Assembly: GCF_004795855.1 (NCBI RefSeq)
Contig: NZ_CP039252.1
Span: forward strand, 4,588,001-4,652,000
Length of the DNA: 64,000 bases
Source: Hydrogenophaga sp. PAMC20947
GTDB taxonomy: Bacteria; Pseudomonadota; Gammaproteobacteria; Burkholderiales; Burkholderiaceae_C
Direction: 5' to 3'
Made by a program: the position numbers and the translations under genes. A model generated the notes under the pieces. It did not search any database and was not told where the DNA came from. It was given only the letters and a program-made list of their open reading frames with translations. Of the stretch, positions 41,623-49,711 are shown piece by piece (positions within the stretch are counted from its first letter, which is position 1; each line of letters starts with the position of its first letter).

Positions 41623-41749
41623 ATCTCCCTCGGCAATCCGCGCGCGACCTCCCTACGGGACAACGCAGGCGGACCGACGGGGCCGTACCCACGGCATTCT
41701 GGGTGGAAGGCATCGTGCTCTGCCTGTTGCGTTTTTTGGGCCCTTGGAT

Positions 41750-42355
41750 ATGTACTTTTCTTCTTTGATTCGCGCGGGTGTGTTGGCCGCCGCGGGCTTG
41801 TTGGCTTTGACCGCGTGCTCAGACAAATCGGCTGAAACGGCTTTCCACAGCATCGACATCACGGGCGCTGACTACGCCGATGGTTTCTCGCTGACCGACC
41901 ACAACGGACAGGCCCGTACGCTGGCGGACTTCAAGGGCAAAGCGGTGGTGATCTTTTTTGGCTTCACGCAGTGCCCTGACGTGTGCCCCACCTCGATGAG
42001 CGAGTTGGCCCAGGCCAGGCAGCTCCTGGGTGCCGATGGTGATCGGTTGCAGGGGCTTTTTGTCAGTATCGACCCGGAGCGCGACACGCCTGAGATCATG
42101 AAAGCCTACATGGGCAGTTTCGATCCCAGTTTTCTGGCGCTCTACGCCAAACCCGATGAACTGCCGGACCTGGCCAAGCGCTTCAAGATCTACTACAAGA
42201 AAGTGGATGGCAGCACACCCGGCACCTACACCATGGACCATTCGGCGGGCAGCTACATCTTTGATCCGCAAGGTCGGGTGCGCCTGTATTTTCGGTACGG
42301 CGGCGGCGCACAAGCCATGGCCGACGACGTGAAGAAGCTGCTGGACGGAAAGTGA
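41750..42355 (+). CDS. SCO1/SenC family copper chaperone (cox locus copy)
   Basis: Second SCO protein in the window, 201 residues, last gene of the cox locus. It carries a lipoprotein signal with lipobox LTAC (Cys23). The copper ligands are Cys75 and Cys79 (CPDVC) and His164 in 'YTMDH'. The 'SIDITGADYADGFSLTDHNG' N-terminal block is nearly the same as that of the SCO at 4493 ('GIDITGADYARDFALVDFNG'), indicating paralogues. Position next to ctaB supports a role in CuA maturation of this oxidase. The other copy, paired with PCuAC, may work in series or in copper limitation. Confidence 0.94.
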   Translation: MYFSSLIRAGVLAAAGLLALTACSDKSAETAFHSIDITGADYADGFSLTDHNGQARTLADFKGKAVVIFFGFTQCPDVCPTSMSELAQARQLLGADGDRLQGLFVSIDPERDTPEIMKAYMGSFDPSFLALYAKPDELPDLAKRFKIYYKKVDGSTPGTYTMDHSAGSYIFDPQGRVRLYFRYGGGAQAMADDVKKLLDGK

Positions 42356-42406
42356 ACCCCCGGTCTTCATCCTGCCGGGCGGGTTGTCGAACGGCTATGA
42401 GCGCGG

Positions 42407-42423
42407 TTTAAGTCCGGTCTAAG
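42407..42423 (+). promoter_or_regulatory. Direct-repeat operator before the two-component operon
   Basis: TTTAAG, 5 bases, TCTAAG: hexamers repeated in tandem at an 11-base period, the layout bound by PmrA/QseB-type response regulators. It lies about 175 bases before the response regulator ATG; a similar element precedes the protease gene at 44801. Confidence 0.5.
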
Positions 42424-42596
42424 CGCAACCCGCCATCATCCTTATGTGGCTTGAAGGGGCGCTTTCAGGCGTGGTCGCCGAACGCCTGGGGCCTTGCTGA
42501 GCGGGTGCGGTCTGAGCGTTGCAGGTACGCGCGCCCTGAGTGCCTGTCCCGGGGCAACGCCTGCGTTGTGCAGGGATTACTGCGAAGGAGGTGGGT

Positions 42597-43256
42597 ATGC
42601 GCTTGTTGCTGGTTGAAGACGACGCCATGATCGGCGAAGCGGTGCTGGACCTCTTGCGGGCCGAGCAGTACGCCGTGGACTGGGTCCGGGACGGCGACAT
42701 GGCCGACACCGCCTTGCTCACCCAGGCCTACGATCTGATCTTGCTCGATCTGGGCTTGCCGAAGCGCGATGGCCTGGACGTTCTGAAAAGCCTGCGGGAC
42801 CGCAAACTGCGCACGCCGGTGCTGATCGCGACAGCCCGAGATTCGGTGGCACAGCGCGTCCAGGGGCTGGATGCCGGGGCCGATGACTACATCCTCAAAC
42901 CCTACGATCTGGATGAGCTGCTGGCGCGCATCCGTGCACTGATGCGGCGTGCCGATGGCCGGGCCGAGCCCGTCTACGAATACAAAGGTGTCGCGATCAA
43001 CCCCGCTTCCCGCGAAGTGCGGGTGCACGGTGAACCTGTGGTGTTGTCGGGCCGTGAATGGGCTGTGCTGGAACCCTTGCTGGCCCGGCCTGGGCGTGTG
43101 CTGTCGCGCAGCCAGCTGGAGGACAAACTCTATGGCTGGAAAGACGGGGTGAACAGCAATGCGGTGGAGGTGTATGTGCACGGCCTGCGCAAGAAGCTGG
43201 GCGCTGAACTGATTCAGAACGTGAGAGGCGTGGGCTACATGGTGCCGCCGCTGTGA
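42597..43256 (+). CDS. OmpR-family response regulator (QseB/PmrA-like)
   Basis: Two-domain response regulator of 219 residues. The receiver domain (1-115) has the acidic pocket Glu8-Asp9, phosphoacceptor Asp51 ('LLDLGLPKRDG') and Lys101 ('DYILKPYD'). The C-terminal winged helix (about 125-215) ends 'IQNVRGVGYMVPPL', typical for QseB/PmrA. AAGGAGG lies directly upstream of the ATG. The histidine kinase gene follows with overlapping stop/start. Direct repeats before its operon and before the neighbouring protease gene are candidate binding sites. The signal is unknown. Confidence 0.94.
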   Translation: MRLLLVEDDAMIGEAVLDLLRAEQYAVDWVRDGDMADTALLTQAYDLILLDLGLPKRDGLDVLKSLRDRKLRTPVLIATARDSVAQRVQGLDAGADDYILKPYDLDELLARIRALMRRADGRAEPVYEYKGVAINPASREVRVHGEPVVLSGREWAVLEPLLARPGRVLSRSQLEDKLYGWKDGVNSNAVEVYVHGLRKKLGAELIQNVRGVGYMVPPL

Positions 43257-44611
43257 TGTTTGGCCTCAACCGCTTGCGGCACTCCTTGCGGGGCCGCTTG
43301 CTGGGTGTGCTGTTGCTGGCCATTGTGCTGGCTGCGGCGGTGCAGGCGGCCGTGGTGTACCGGCAGGCGAGGGCAGAAGCGGACAGCATCTTCGATTACC
43401 ACATGGAGCAGATGGCGCAGGCGCTGCGGGCAGGGGTGGCGGTGTCTGGCCTGCCGGTTCTGAGCGATGAGCGCCATGGCGGCAGGCCGGTGGATTTTGT
43501 GGTGCAGGTCTGGAGCATGGAGGGCCTGCAGGTCTACCGCTCCAGCGATCGGGTGGGCTTGCCGCAGCGAGCGGTGCTGGGCTTTTCGGAAGCCGATCTG
43601 AGTGGCCGGCCTTTCCGGGTGTTTGCCCTGCAGACGCCTTTTCAGGTGATCCAGATTGCGCAGGACATGGGGCCGCGCCGTGCGATGGCACGCTCGCTGG
43701 CGCTGCGCACGGTCATGCCCATCGTGTGGATGGCGCCGCTGCTGATGCTGGTGGCCTGGTGGGCGGTGGGGGCCTCGCTCAAACCGGTGGCACGGGTGCG
43801 CGAGCAGGTGGCCGCTCGGGCCGCTGACGACCTGGCCACTGTGACCGAAGAAGGCTTGCCCGACGAAATAAAGCCCCTCGTGCGGGAGCTCAATTTGCTG
43901 TTCGGCCGGGTGGGGCAGGCGTTCGAAGCGCAGCAGCATTTTGTGGCCGATGCGGCACACGAACTGCGTTCTCCGCTGGCGGCATTGCGCCTGCAGGTCC
44001 AAGGCTTGCAGAGGGCGCGCGACGATGCCACACGGCAGGTCGCCGTGGACCGGCTGTTGGCGGGTATTGACCGTGCGACCCGGCTGGTGGAGCAGTTGTT
44101 GGTGCTGGCCCGCCACCAAGCGGGGTCCGTTGCCCCCGGTGGGCTGGTTCCCGTGTCGCTCGATGCGTTGGCGCGGGAAACGGTCGCTGAAATGGCGCCC
44201 AAAGCAGCGCTGCGCGCGATCGACCTCGGGGTGGAGGCTGCCCAGGCTTTGCAGGTACAAGGGCAAGCGGAGGCCTTGCGCATCCTGCTGCGCAACCTGG
44301 TGGACAACGCCATCAAATACACACCAGCCGGCGGGCAGGTGGACGTGTCTGTGTTCGCTGAAAACGGTGATGCTGTGCTGGTTGTTGAAGACAGCGGGCC
44401 AGGCATTGAAGAGAACGACCGTGCACGGGTGCTGGACCGCTTCTACCGTGTGCCGGGTGAGGTCGCGCCTGGCAGCGGACTGGGTTTGGCCATCGTGAGT
44501 GCCATCGCTCAGTGGCACGGCGCGCGAATGAGCCTGGGGCGCAGTGAAGCCCATGGCGGTTTGCGTGTGGCCGTGCGCTGGGCGAAGGGTTCGCCGACCA
44601 AGGCCCTTTGA
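43256..44611 (+). CDS. Sensor histidine kinase (QseC-like)
   Basis: Membrane kinase of 451 residues. Transmembrane helices lie at about 15-35 and 153-174 around a periplasmic sensor region of about 115 residues. The HisKA domain has the phosphoacceptor His235 in 'FVADAAHELRSPLAALRLQ'. The HATPase domain contains the N box 'LRNLVDNAIKYTP' (about 342-354), G1 'EDSGPGIEEND' and G2 'GSGLGLAIVSAI'. The ATG at 43256 overlaps the regulator's TGA by one base; a GTG one codon before is also possible. It phosphorylates the regulator encoded just upstream. Confidence 0.94.
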   Translation: MFGLNRLRHSLRGRLLGVLLLAIVLAAAVQAAVVYRQARAEADSIFDYHMEQMAQALRAGVAVSGLPVLSDERHGGRPVDFVVQVWSMEGLQVYRSSDRVGLPQRAVLGFSEADLSGRPFRVFALQTPFQVIQIAQDMGPRRAMARSLALRTVMPIVWMAPLLMLVAWWAVGASLKPVARVREQVAARAADDLATVTEEGLPDEIKPLVRELNLLFGRVGQAFEAQQHFVADAAHELRSPLAALRLQVQGLQRARDDATRQVAVDRLLAGIDRATRLVEQLLVLARHQAGSVAPGGLVPVSLDALARETVAEMAPKAALRAIDLGVEAAQALQVQGQAEALRILLRNLVDNAIKYTPAGGQVDVSVFAENGDAVLVVEDSGPGIEENDRARVLDRFYRVPGEVAPGSGLGLAIVSAIAQWHGARMSLGRSEAHGGLRVAVRWAKGSPTKAL

Positions 44612-44800
44612 CGTGGATGCCGATGGCATGCGTTCACGCGTGATCGGCCTTTTCCCCGTTTCCTGAGTTTTCAAATTCTCCAAGCGCTCGCCGACAGGCG
44701 CCCCCGGTGCCTTTGCTGCCATTCGCCATGTGTGTGATCGCGCCGGCACTCAAACAGCCTTTGCGCTCAAGGCAGCGGTCACCTGCGGGGTCCAAAAACG

Positions 44801-44817
44801 GTTAAGAACCCTCTAAC
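44801..44817 (+). promoter_or_regulatory. Direct-repeat operator before the protease gene
   Basis: GTTAAG, 5 bases, TCTAAC: same spacing and near-same hexamers as the element at 42407-42423. It lies 54 bases before the protease ATG, a position suited to activation by the neighbouring response regulator. Confidence 0.5.
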
Positions 44818-44870
44818 TGTCACGGTGCACAGTGAGGGCGTGTTCCAACATCGTTCGTCAGGAGTCCGAC

Positions 44871-46370
44871 ATGAAAACGTTTTCTTTGAGCGCCAACCGG
44901 CTGGTCTTGGCTTTGATGGCCGCAGGCGTTTTGGGTGGCGCGGGTGTGGTTTTGAGCGAAGGTGTGCGGGCTCATGCCACGGTGCCCACGGCCAGCCTGT
45001 CCGCGCCAGCGACACCGCCAATAGCCACCATTGTGGCCCCCGACTTTTCCCAGATTGCGCAGCGCCATGGCGCTGCCGTGGTGAACATCAGTGTGGTGGG
45101 CAAGCTACCCGCCGAGCAGGACGGCGAAGCCCAGGCCGCCGCGCCCTCCATCGATCCCAACGATCCTTTTTATGAATTTTTCAGGCGCTTTGGTGGCATG
45201 CCGGGCATGCCCGGGCGGGGTGGCAATGCTGCCCCCGAGCAACCCAGTCGCGGACAAGGCTCGGGCTTCATCATCAGCGCCGACGGTTTGATTCTCACCA
45301 ATGCGCATGTGGTGCGCGATGCCAGCGAGGTGGTGGTGAAACTCACCGACCGACGCGAATTCCAGGCCAAGGTGCTGGGCTCTGATCCCAAGACCGATGT
45401 GGCCGTGCTGCGCATCGCGGCCAAAGACCTGCCCGTGGTGCCGCTGGGCAGTGCCACCGATCTGAAAGTGGGCGAATGGGTGCTCGCCATCGGTTCGCCG
45501 TTCGGATTCGAAAACAGTGTGACCGCCGGGGTGGTCAGTGCCAAGGGGCGCTCTTTGCCGGACGACAGCCTGGTGCCGTTTATCCAGACCGATGTGGCGG
45601 TGAACCCTGGTAATTCTGGCGGGCCCCTGTTCAACGCCCGCGGCGAGGTGGTCGGTATCAACTCGCAGATCTACAGCCACACCGGTGGCTATCAGGGGCT
45701 GTCGTTTGCGATTCCGATCGAAACGGTGCTCCAGGTGAAAGACCAGATCGTTGCCACCGGCAAGGCGCAGCACGCGCGCCTGGGGGTGTCCATTCAAGAG
45801 GTGAACCAGGCGCTGGCCGACTCGTTCAAGCTCGACAAGCCCGAGGGTGCACTGGTCTCCAGCGTGCAGCCCGGCGGCCCGGCGGAAAAAGCCGGCCTCA
45901 AGGTGGGTGATGTGATCCGCAGCGTGGAGGGCAAAGCCATTGTGAGCTCTGGGGACTTGCCTGCGCTGATCGGCCGCGCCACGCCTGGCGACACGGTGGC
46001 GATGTCGGTGTGGCGCCATGGGGAAAGCATGGACATCCGCGCGCGTCTGGGCGATGCCGCCGAAAAGGCGGTCAAAGCCGAGGAGAAAGCCAGCGCCGGT
46101 GAACAAGGCCGGCTGGGTCTGGCTCTGCGCCCGCTGCAACCCGATGAGAAGAGCCAGGCTGGCGTGGCTTCGGGTTTGCTGGTGCAAGGTGTTGAAGGCC
46201 CAGCGGCGCTGGCGGGCGTGCAACCGGGGGATGTGTTGCTGGCCGTCAATGGCTCACCGGTCAACGATGTGGAGCAGGTGCGCGCGGCGGTGAAAAAGGC
46301 CACCAAGTCGCTGGCCCTGTTGATCCAGCGAGGGGGTGATCAGATCTTTGTGCCGGTGCGCGTGGGCTGA
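44871..46370 (+). CDS. Do-family periplasmic serine protease (DegP/DegQ-like)
   Basis: HtrA protease/chaperone of 499 residues that degrades misfolded envelope proteins. An N-terminal hydrophobic segment (about 8-28) exports it. The catalytic triad is His146 (TNAHVV), Asp176 (KTDVAVL) and Ser249 (GNSGGPL). Two PDZ domains follow at about 280-385 and 405-495. A Gly/Met/Pro-rich stretch ('FGGMPGMPGRGG') lies in the Q-linker before the protease core, as in MucD/DegQ. AGGAG precedes the ATG. It is downstream of a two-component system, with a possible shared operator, so it is probably part of an envelope-stress response. Confidence 0.95.
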   Translation: MKTFSLSANRLVLALMAAGVLGGAGVVLSEGVRAHATVPTASLSAPATPPIATIVAPDFSQIAQRHGAAVVNISVVGKLPAEQDGEAQAAAPSIDPNDPFYEFFRRFGGMPGMPGRGGNAAPEQPSRGQGSGFIISADGLILTNAHVVRDASEVVVKLTDRREFQAKVLGSDPKTDVAVLRIAAKDLPVVPLGSATDLKVGEWVLAIGSPFGFENSVTAGVVSAKGRSLPDDSLVPFIQTDVAVNPGNSGGPLFNARGEVVGINSQIYSHTGGYQGLSFAIPIETVLQVKDQIVATGKAQHARLGVSIQEVNQALADSFKLDKPEGALVSSVQPGGPAEKAGLKVGDVIRSVEGKAIVSSGDLPALIGRATPGDTVAMSVWRHGESMDIRARLGDAAEKAVKAEEKASAGEQGRLGLALRPLQPDEKSQAGVASGLLVQGVEGPAALAGVQPGDVLLAVNGSPVNDVEQVRAAVKKATKSLALLIQRGGDQIFVPVRVG

Positions 46371-46393
46371 TCGGTGAGGTGCGTTGAACCATG

Positions 46394-46421
46394 AAAAACG
46401 GCTCCCAAGGGAGCCGTTTTT
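46394..46421. terminator. Bidirectional Rho-independent terminator
   Basis: Perfect 13-base stem (AAAAACGGCTCCC / GGGAGCCGTTTTT) with a 2-base loop, between the convergent protease and Bug receptor genes; T-runs on both strands. Confidence 0.93.
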
Positions 46422-46440
46422 CGTTGGAGGCGGGTGGCGA

Positions 46441-47415
46441 TCAGTCCACCTTGGCGCCGCTGATCTTGACCATGCGCTGGTATTTGTTGCGTTCGTTGGC
46501 CATGAAGGCGCCAAAGTTCTCAGGCGAGCTGGGTGCGGGCTCGGCCATCATCGTGGCGAAGCGGCTTTGCACCGCGGGCGACTTCAATGCGGCGGTGAAG
46601 GCGGCGTTGAGCTTGTTCACCGTCTCGGCCGGCGTGCCTGCAGGCACCACCAAGCCCCACCAGGTATCGATTTCGAAACCGGGCAGGGTGGCTGCCATGG
46701 TAGGCACGTCGGGCAACATGGCGCTGCGCTCGGCGGTGGTCACGGCCAGGGCCTTGAGCTTGCCGGAGCGGATGTTGGCCGATGCGGTGGCCAGGTTGTC
46801 AAAGTTGAAATCGACCTGGCCAGACAACAGGCCGAGCTGGGCCGGATTGCCCCCGTTGTAGGGGATGTGCACAGCGTGTATGCCCGCCTGGTGCTTGAAG
46901 AGCTCGCCCGCCAGGTGGCCGGCGCTGCCGTTGCCGCCGGAGCCGTAGTTGAGTTTGGCGGGGTTGGCCTTGGCGAACTTGATCAGATCAGCCAGGTTGG
47001 TGATGTTGTTGCGTTGGGCGGATTCGGCGTTGATCACCAGCACATTGGGCACGCGCAGCATCTGCGTCACGGGCAAGAAATCCTTGGTCGGCGAGTAGGG
47101 CAGTTTGCTGAAAAGCCAGGGGTTGATGCTGTGTGAGGCGGTGGTGGCGATACCCAGGGTGAGGCCGTCGGGGGCGGCCTTGGCCACAGCGCTCAAGCCG
47201 ATGTTGCCGCCGGCGCCTGGTTTGTTGTCAACGATCACGGTGCCCAGACTGTCTTTCACCGCGTCGGCCAGAATGCGCGCCGTCACATCCACCGGGCCAC
47301 CGGGCGCAAAGGGCACGATGATGCGGGTGGTGGTGCCCTGAGCCAGGGCTGTGCCTGCAAAAGCCAGGGCGGCAACGGTGAGCGCGTGTGCAAGCAGGTG
47401 GCGGCGATGGGTCAT
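46441..47415 (-). CDS. Bug family tripartite-tricarboxylate-transporter substrate receptor
   Basis: Periplasmic solute receptor of 324 residues with a signal peptide (about 1-25, 'LAFAGTALAQ'). The Bug family fold is seen in 'TTRIIVPFAPGGPVDVTAR' (about 29-47), 'VVDNKPGAGGNIGLSAVAKAAPDG' region and 'LNYGSGGNGSAGHLAGELF'. Bug proteins bind small carboxylates and often act without adjacent TctA/TctB permeases, as here. Burkholderiales carry dozens, so the ligand cannot be assigned. It converges on the protease gene and lies downstream of a minus-strand reductase gene. Confidence 0.92.
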   Translation of the reverse strand: MTHRRHLLAHALTVAALAFAGTALAQGTTTRIIVPFAPGGPVDVTARILADAVKDSLGTVIVDNKPGAGGNIGLSAVAKAAPDGLTLGIATTASHSINPWLFSKLPYSPTKDFLPVTQMLRVPNVLVINAESAQRNNITNLADLIKFAKANPAKLNYGSGGNGSAGHLAGELFKHQAGIHAVHIPYNGGNPAQLGLLSGQVDFNFDNLATASANIRSGKLKALAVTTAERSAMLPDVPTMAATLPGFEIDTWWGLVVPAGTPAETVNKLNAAFTAALKSPAVQSRFATMMAEPAPSSPENFGAFMANERNKYQRMVKISGAKVD

Positions 47416-47510
47416 GTTGTGTCTCCAGAAAAAATCAAGTTGTAGGACCGCTTTGTAGCAGAACGCTGCGTGTCACTGCCTTTGGGTTGCGCGTGAAGGG
47501 GGGCAAGAGT

Positions 47511-47557
47511 GGGTGCGCCGGTCCCTTCGGATGCGGGCATCCCTTTCTCGCGCACCC
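47511..47557. repeat. Nested inverted repeat
   Basis: Outer arms GGGTGCGC (47511-47518) / GCGCACCC (47550-47557) enclose a second hairpin, GGATGC-GG-GCATCC (47529-47542). It is adjacent to the reductase stop codon at 47559 and lacks a clear T-run; a terminator without a T-tract or a repeat are both possible. Confidence 0.5.
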
Positions 47558-47558
47558 T

Positions 47559-48590
47559 TCACAGCTTGTCCGCAGCGCTCGTGAACGAATCGGCAAAAAA
47601 TGCTTCTGTGGGCAGCTGGGCCTGGGCCACGAAATCGCGCTTGGCCGATTCGACCACGATCGGAGCGCCGCAGGCATAGACCTCGTGGCCGGAGAGATCG
47701 GGGAAATCTTGCAGAACGGCCTGGTGCACGAAGCCCGTGCGCCCGCTCCAGTGGTCTTCTGGCAGGGCATTGGAGACCACCGGTACATAGGTCAGCTGGG
47801 GCATGGCCGCTGCCTGCGCCAGGATCCATTCCTGCTGGTACAGATCGTCGGGCCGGCGGCCACCCCAATAGAGGGTGACCGGGCGGGCAATGCCCTTGAA
47901 CCGCATGTGCTCCAGAATGGCCTTGACGGGTGCGAAGCCGGTGCCCGATGCCAGCATGACGATGGGCTTGTCGCTGTCTTCTCGCAGGAAGAAGCTGCCG
48001 TAGGGGCCCTCGATGCGCAAGATGTCCTTTTCCTTCATGGAGCCAAAGACATGGTCGGTGAATTTTCCGCCGGGCATGTGGCGCAGGTGCAATTCAATTT
48101 GCGGTGCGGTGCTCTGTGTGTGGGGCGCATTGGCCATGGAGTAGCTGCGGCGGTCGCCGTCGCGCAACAGGAATTCCACGTATTGCCCGGCGTGGTACTG
48201 GAAGGTGTCAGCGGCCGGCAATTGCAGGCGCAAGACCATCACGTCGTGCGAGGCGCGCGCCAGGCTGCTCACGCGCACCGGCATTTTTTTGATCGGGAGT
48301 GCGCCGGCTTCGGTCACCTGACGCGATTCGATCACCACGTCGCTCTGGGCCACACCACAGCAGGTGAGCACATAGCCCGCAGCTTCTTCATCGGCACTCA
48401 GGGCCTTGCTCTGGTGGGGGCCGTGCACCACGGTGCCGCTCACCAGCCTGCATTTGCACGAGCCACAAGCGCCGTCCTTGCAGCCGTAGGGCAAACCGAT
48501 GCCCTGGCGAATGCCCGCGACCAGCATGGCTTCGGAAGGGTCTGCGGTGAAGCTGCGCCCGCTGGGCTCGACGGTGATGTTGAATGTCAT
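47559..48590 (-). CDS. 2Fe-2S ferredoxin-NAD(P)H flavoreductase (AscD-like)
   Basis: Three-domain electron-transfer protein of 343 residues. The N-terminal plant-type ferredoxin domain has Cys37, Cys42, Cys45 (in 'CKDGACGSCKC') and a later Cys in 'LTCCGVAQ'. The FAD domain carries 'RRSYSMANAP' and the NAD domain 'MLASGTGFAPVKAILEH'. It resembles CDP-6-deoxy-delta-3,4-glucoseen reductases and oxygenase reductases. No sugar-epimerase or oxygenase partner lies alongside, so its electron acceptor is unknown. I chose the ATG at 48590; the frame is open further upstream, but that part is unlike the family and overlaps the SDR gene. Confidence 0.9.
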   Translation of the reverse strand: MTFNITVEPSGRSFTADPSEAMLVAGIRQGIGLPYGCKDGACGSCKCRLVSGTVVHGPHQSKALSADEEAAGYVLTCCGVAQSDVVIESRQVTEAGALPIKKMPVRVSSLARASHDVMVLRLQLPAADTFQYHAGQYVEFLLRDGDRRSYSMANAPHTQSTAPQIELHLRHMPGGKFTDHVFGSMKEKDILRIEGPYGSFFLREDSDKPIVMLASGTGFAPVKAILEHMRFKGIARPVTLYWGGRRPDDLYQQEWILAQAAAMPQLTYVPVVSNALPEDHWSGRTGFVHQAVLQDFPDLSGHEVYACGAPIVVESAKRDFVAQAQLPTEAFFADSFTSAADKL

Positions 48591-48681
48591 ACTGGCGATC
48601 GTTGTTGGGGTGGGGCGCATCAAGCTTCTGGGCGCCTCCCACCGAATGTCAAACCAAGATTGTCGCAAATCCGGAATTCTC

Positions 48682-49611
48682 ATGAGCCTACATGGCGCTT
48701 TGCCCGCACGGTTTCGCCGTGAACGGGTGCTTATCATCGGTTGTGGCGACGTTGGCCAGCGGGCCGCGCGCGCCCTGGGGCAGGGTCGGCGCGTGCGCCT
48801 GCTGGCCCTCACGTCCAGCGTTGAACGGGTCGCTGAATTGCGTGCCCAGGGCATCACGCCGCTGATCGGCAACCTCGACGAGCCGCGCAGCCTGCAGCGC
48901 CTGGCGGGGCTGGCCACGCGGGTCTTGCACCTGGCACCGCCGCCTTCAGCCGATGCGGGCGTTGCGCAGCGCGATCCCCGCACGCGTGCGCTTGTGAAAG
49001 CCTTGATGCAAAGGGCTGCACCACAGGCCCTGGTGTACGGCTCGACCAGCGGTGTTTACGGTAACCGCCAGGGGGCCTGGGTGAGCGAGACCGATGCCGT
49101 TTTGCCGAGCACGGCGCGAGCGCTGCGGCGGGTCGATGCCGAGGCCACCGTGTTCGGGTGGGGTCGAACGGTGGGGGTGTGCACCACGGTGCTGCGCATT
49201 CCCGGTATTTATGCCATTGACCGCGAGGGCGGTACGCCGCGGGGGCGGTTGCAGCGCGGAACGCCGGTGTTGAACGCCGAAGACGACGTGTACACCAACC
49301 ACATCCATGCGGACGACCTGGCGCGAGCCTGTGTACTGGCCTTGTGGCGCGGCCGACCGCAGCGGTGTCTGAACGTGTCAGATGACACCCAGCTCAAAAT
49401 GGGCGACTACGTTGACCATGCGGCCGATCTGTTCGGTTTGCCGCGCCCACCCCGTATTGGCCTCGATGTGGCCAAAGCCACGTTGCCCGCGGTGCTGCTG
49501 AGCTTCATGAACGAATCGCGGCGGTTGAGCAACCACCGCATGAAATCGGAGCTCGGCCTCTCGCTGCGCTACCCCACCATTGCGGAGGGTCTGCGCGGCG
49601 AACCGGTATGA
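48682..49611 (+). CDS. NAD(P)-dependent SDR-family epimerase/dehydratase
   Basis: Extended short-chain dehydrogenase of 309 residues. The Rossmann motif is in 'RVLIIGCGDVGQRAARAL' (about 15-32, GxGxxG). The 'VYGSTSGVYGNRQG' segment near 118-131 matches the extended-SDR Ser-Tyr region, although the usual YxxxK lysine is not evident there. 'VYTNHIHADDLARACVLAL' near 197-215 resembles YeeZ/epimerase members. Substrate unknown. It diverges from the flavoreductase gene, with about 90 bases between starts. Confidence 0.85.
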   Translation: MSLHGALPARFRRERVLIIGCGDVGQRAARALGQGRRVRLLALTSSVERVAELRAQGITPLIGNLDEPRSLQRLAGLATRVLHLAPPPSADAGVAQRDPRTRALVKALMQRAAPQALVYGSTSGVYGNRQGAWVSETDAVLPSTARALRRVDAEATVFGWGRTVGVCTTVLRIPGIYAIDREGGTPRGRLQRGTPVLNAEDDVYTNHIHADDLARACVLALWRGRPQRCLNVSDDTQLKMGDYVDHAADLFGLPRPPRIGLDVAKATLPAVLLSFMNESRRLSNHRMKSELGLSLRYPTIAEGLRGEPV

Positions 49612-49635
49612 GTCCCGCGTCGCAAGGATGGCCCT

Positions 49636-49705
49636 ATACGGTTTTGCATTCAAGCGCAGAACAAGGCGAACCAGCGCAGTTGTGCGCTTGGAGGCGAAAC
49701 CGTAT
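49636..49705. repeat. Long inverted repeat between convergent genes
   Basis: Arms of about 23 bases (49636-49658 and 49683-49705) pair as ATACGGTTTTGC/GCGAAACCGTAT and CAAGCGCA/TGCGCTTG, each separated by a 3-base bulge. A 24-base loop (about 49659-49682) contains AACAAGGCGAACCAGCGCAG. No T-run follows, so it is more like a repetitive extragenic palindrome than a terminator. Confidence 0.75.
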
Positions 49706-49711
49706 TGAAGG

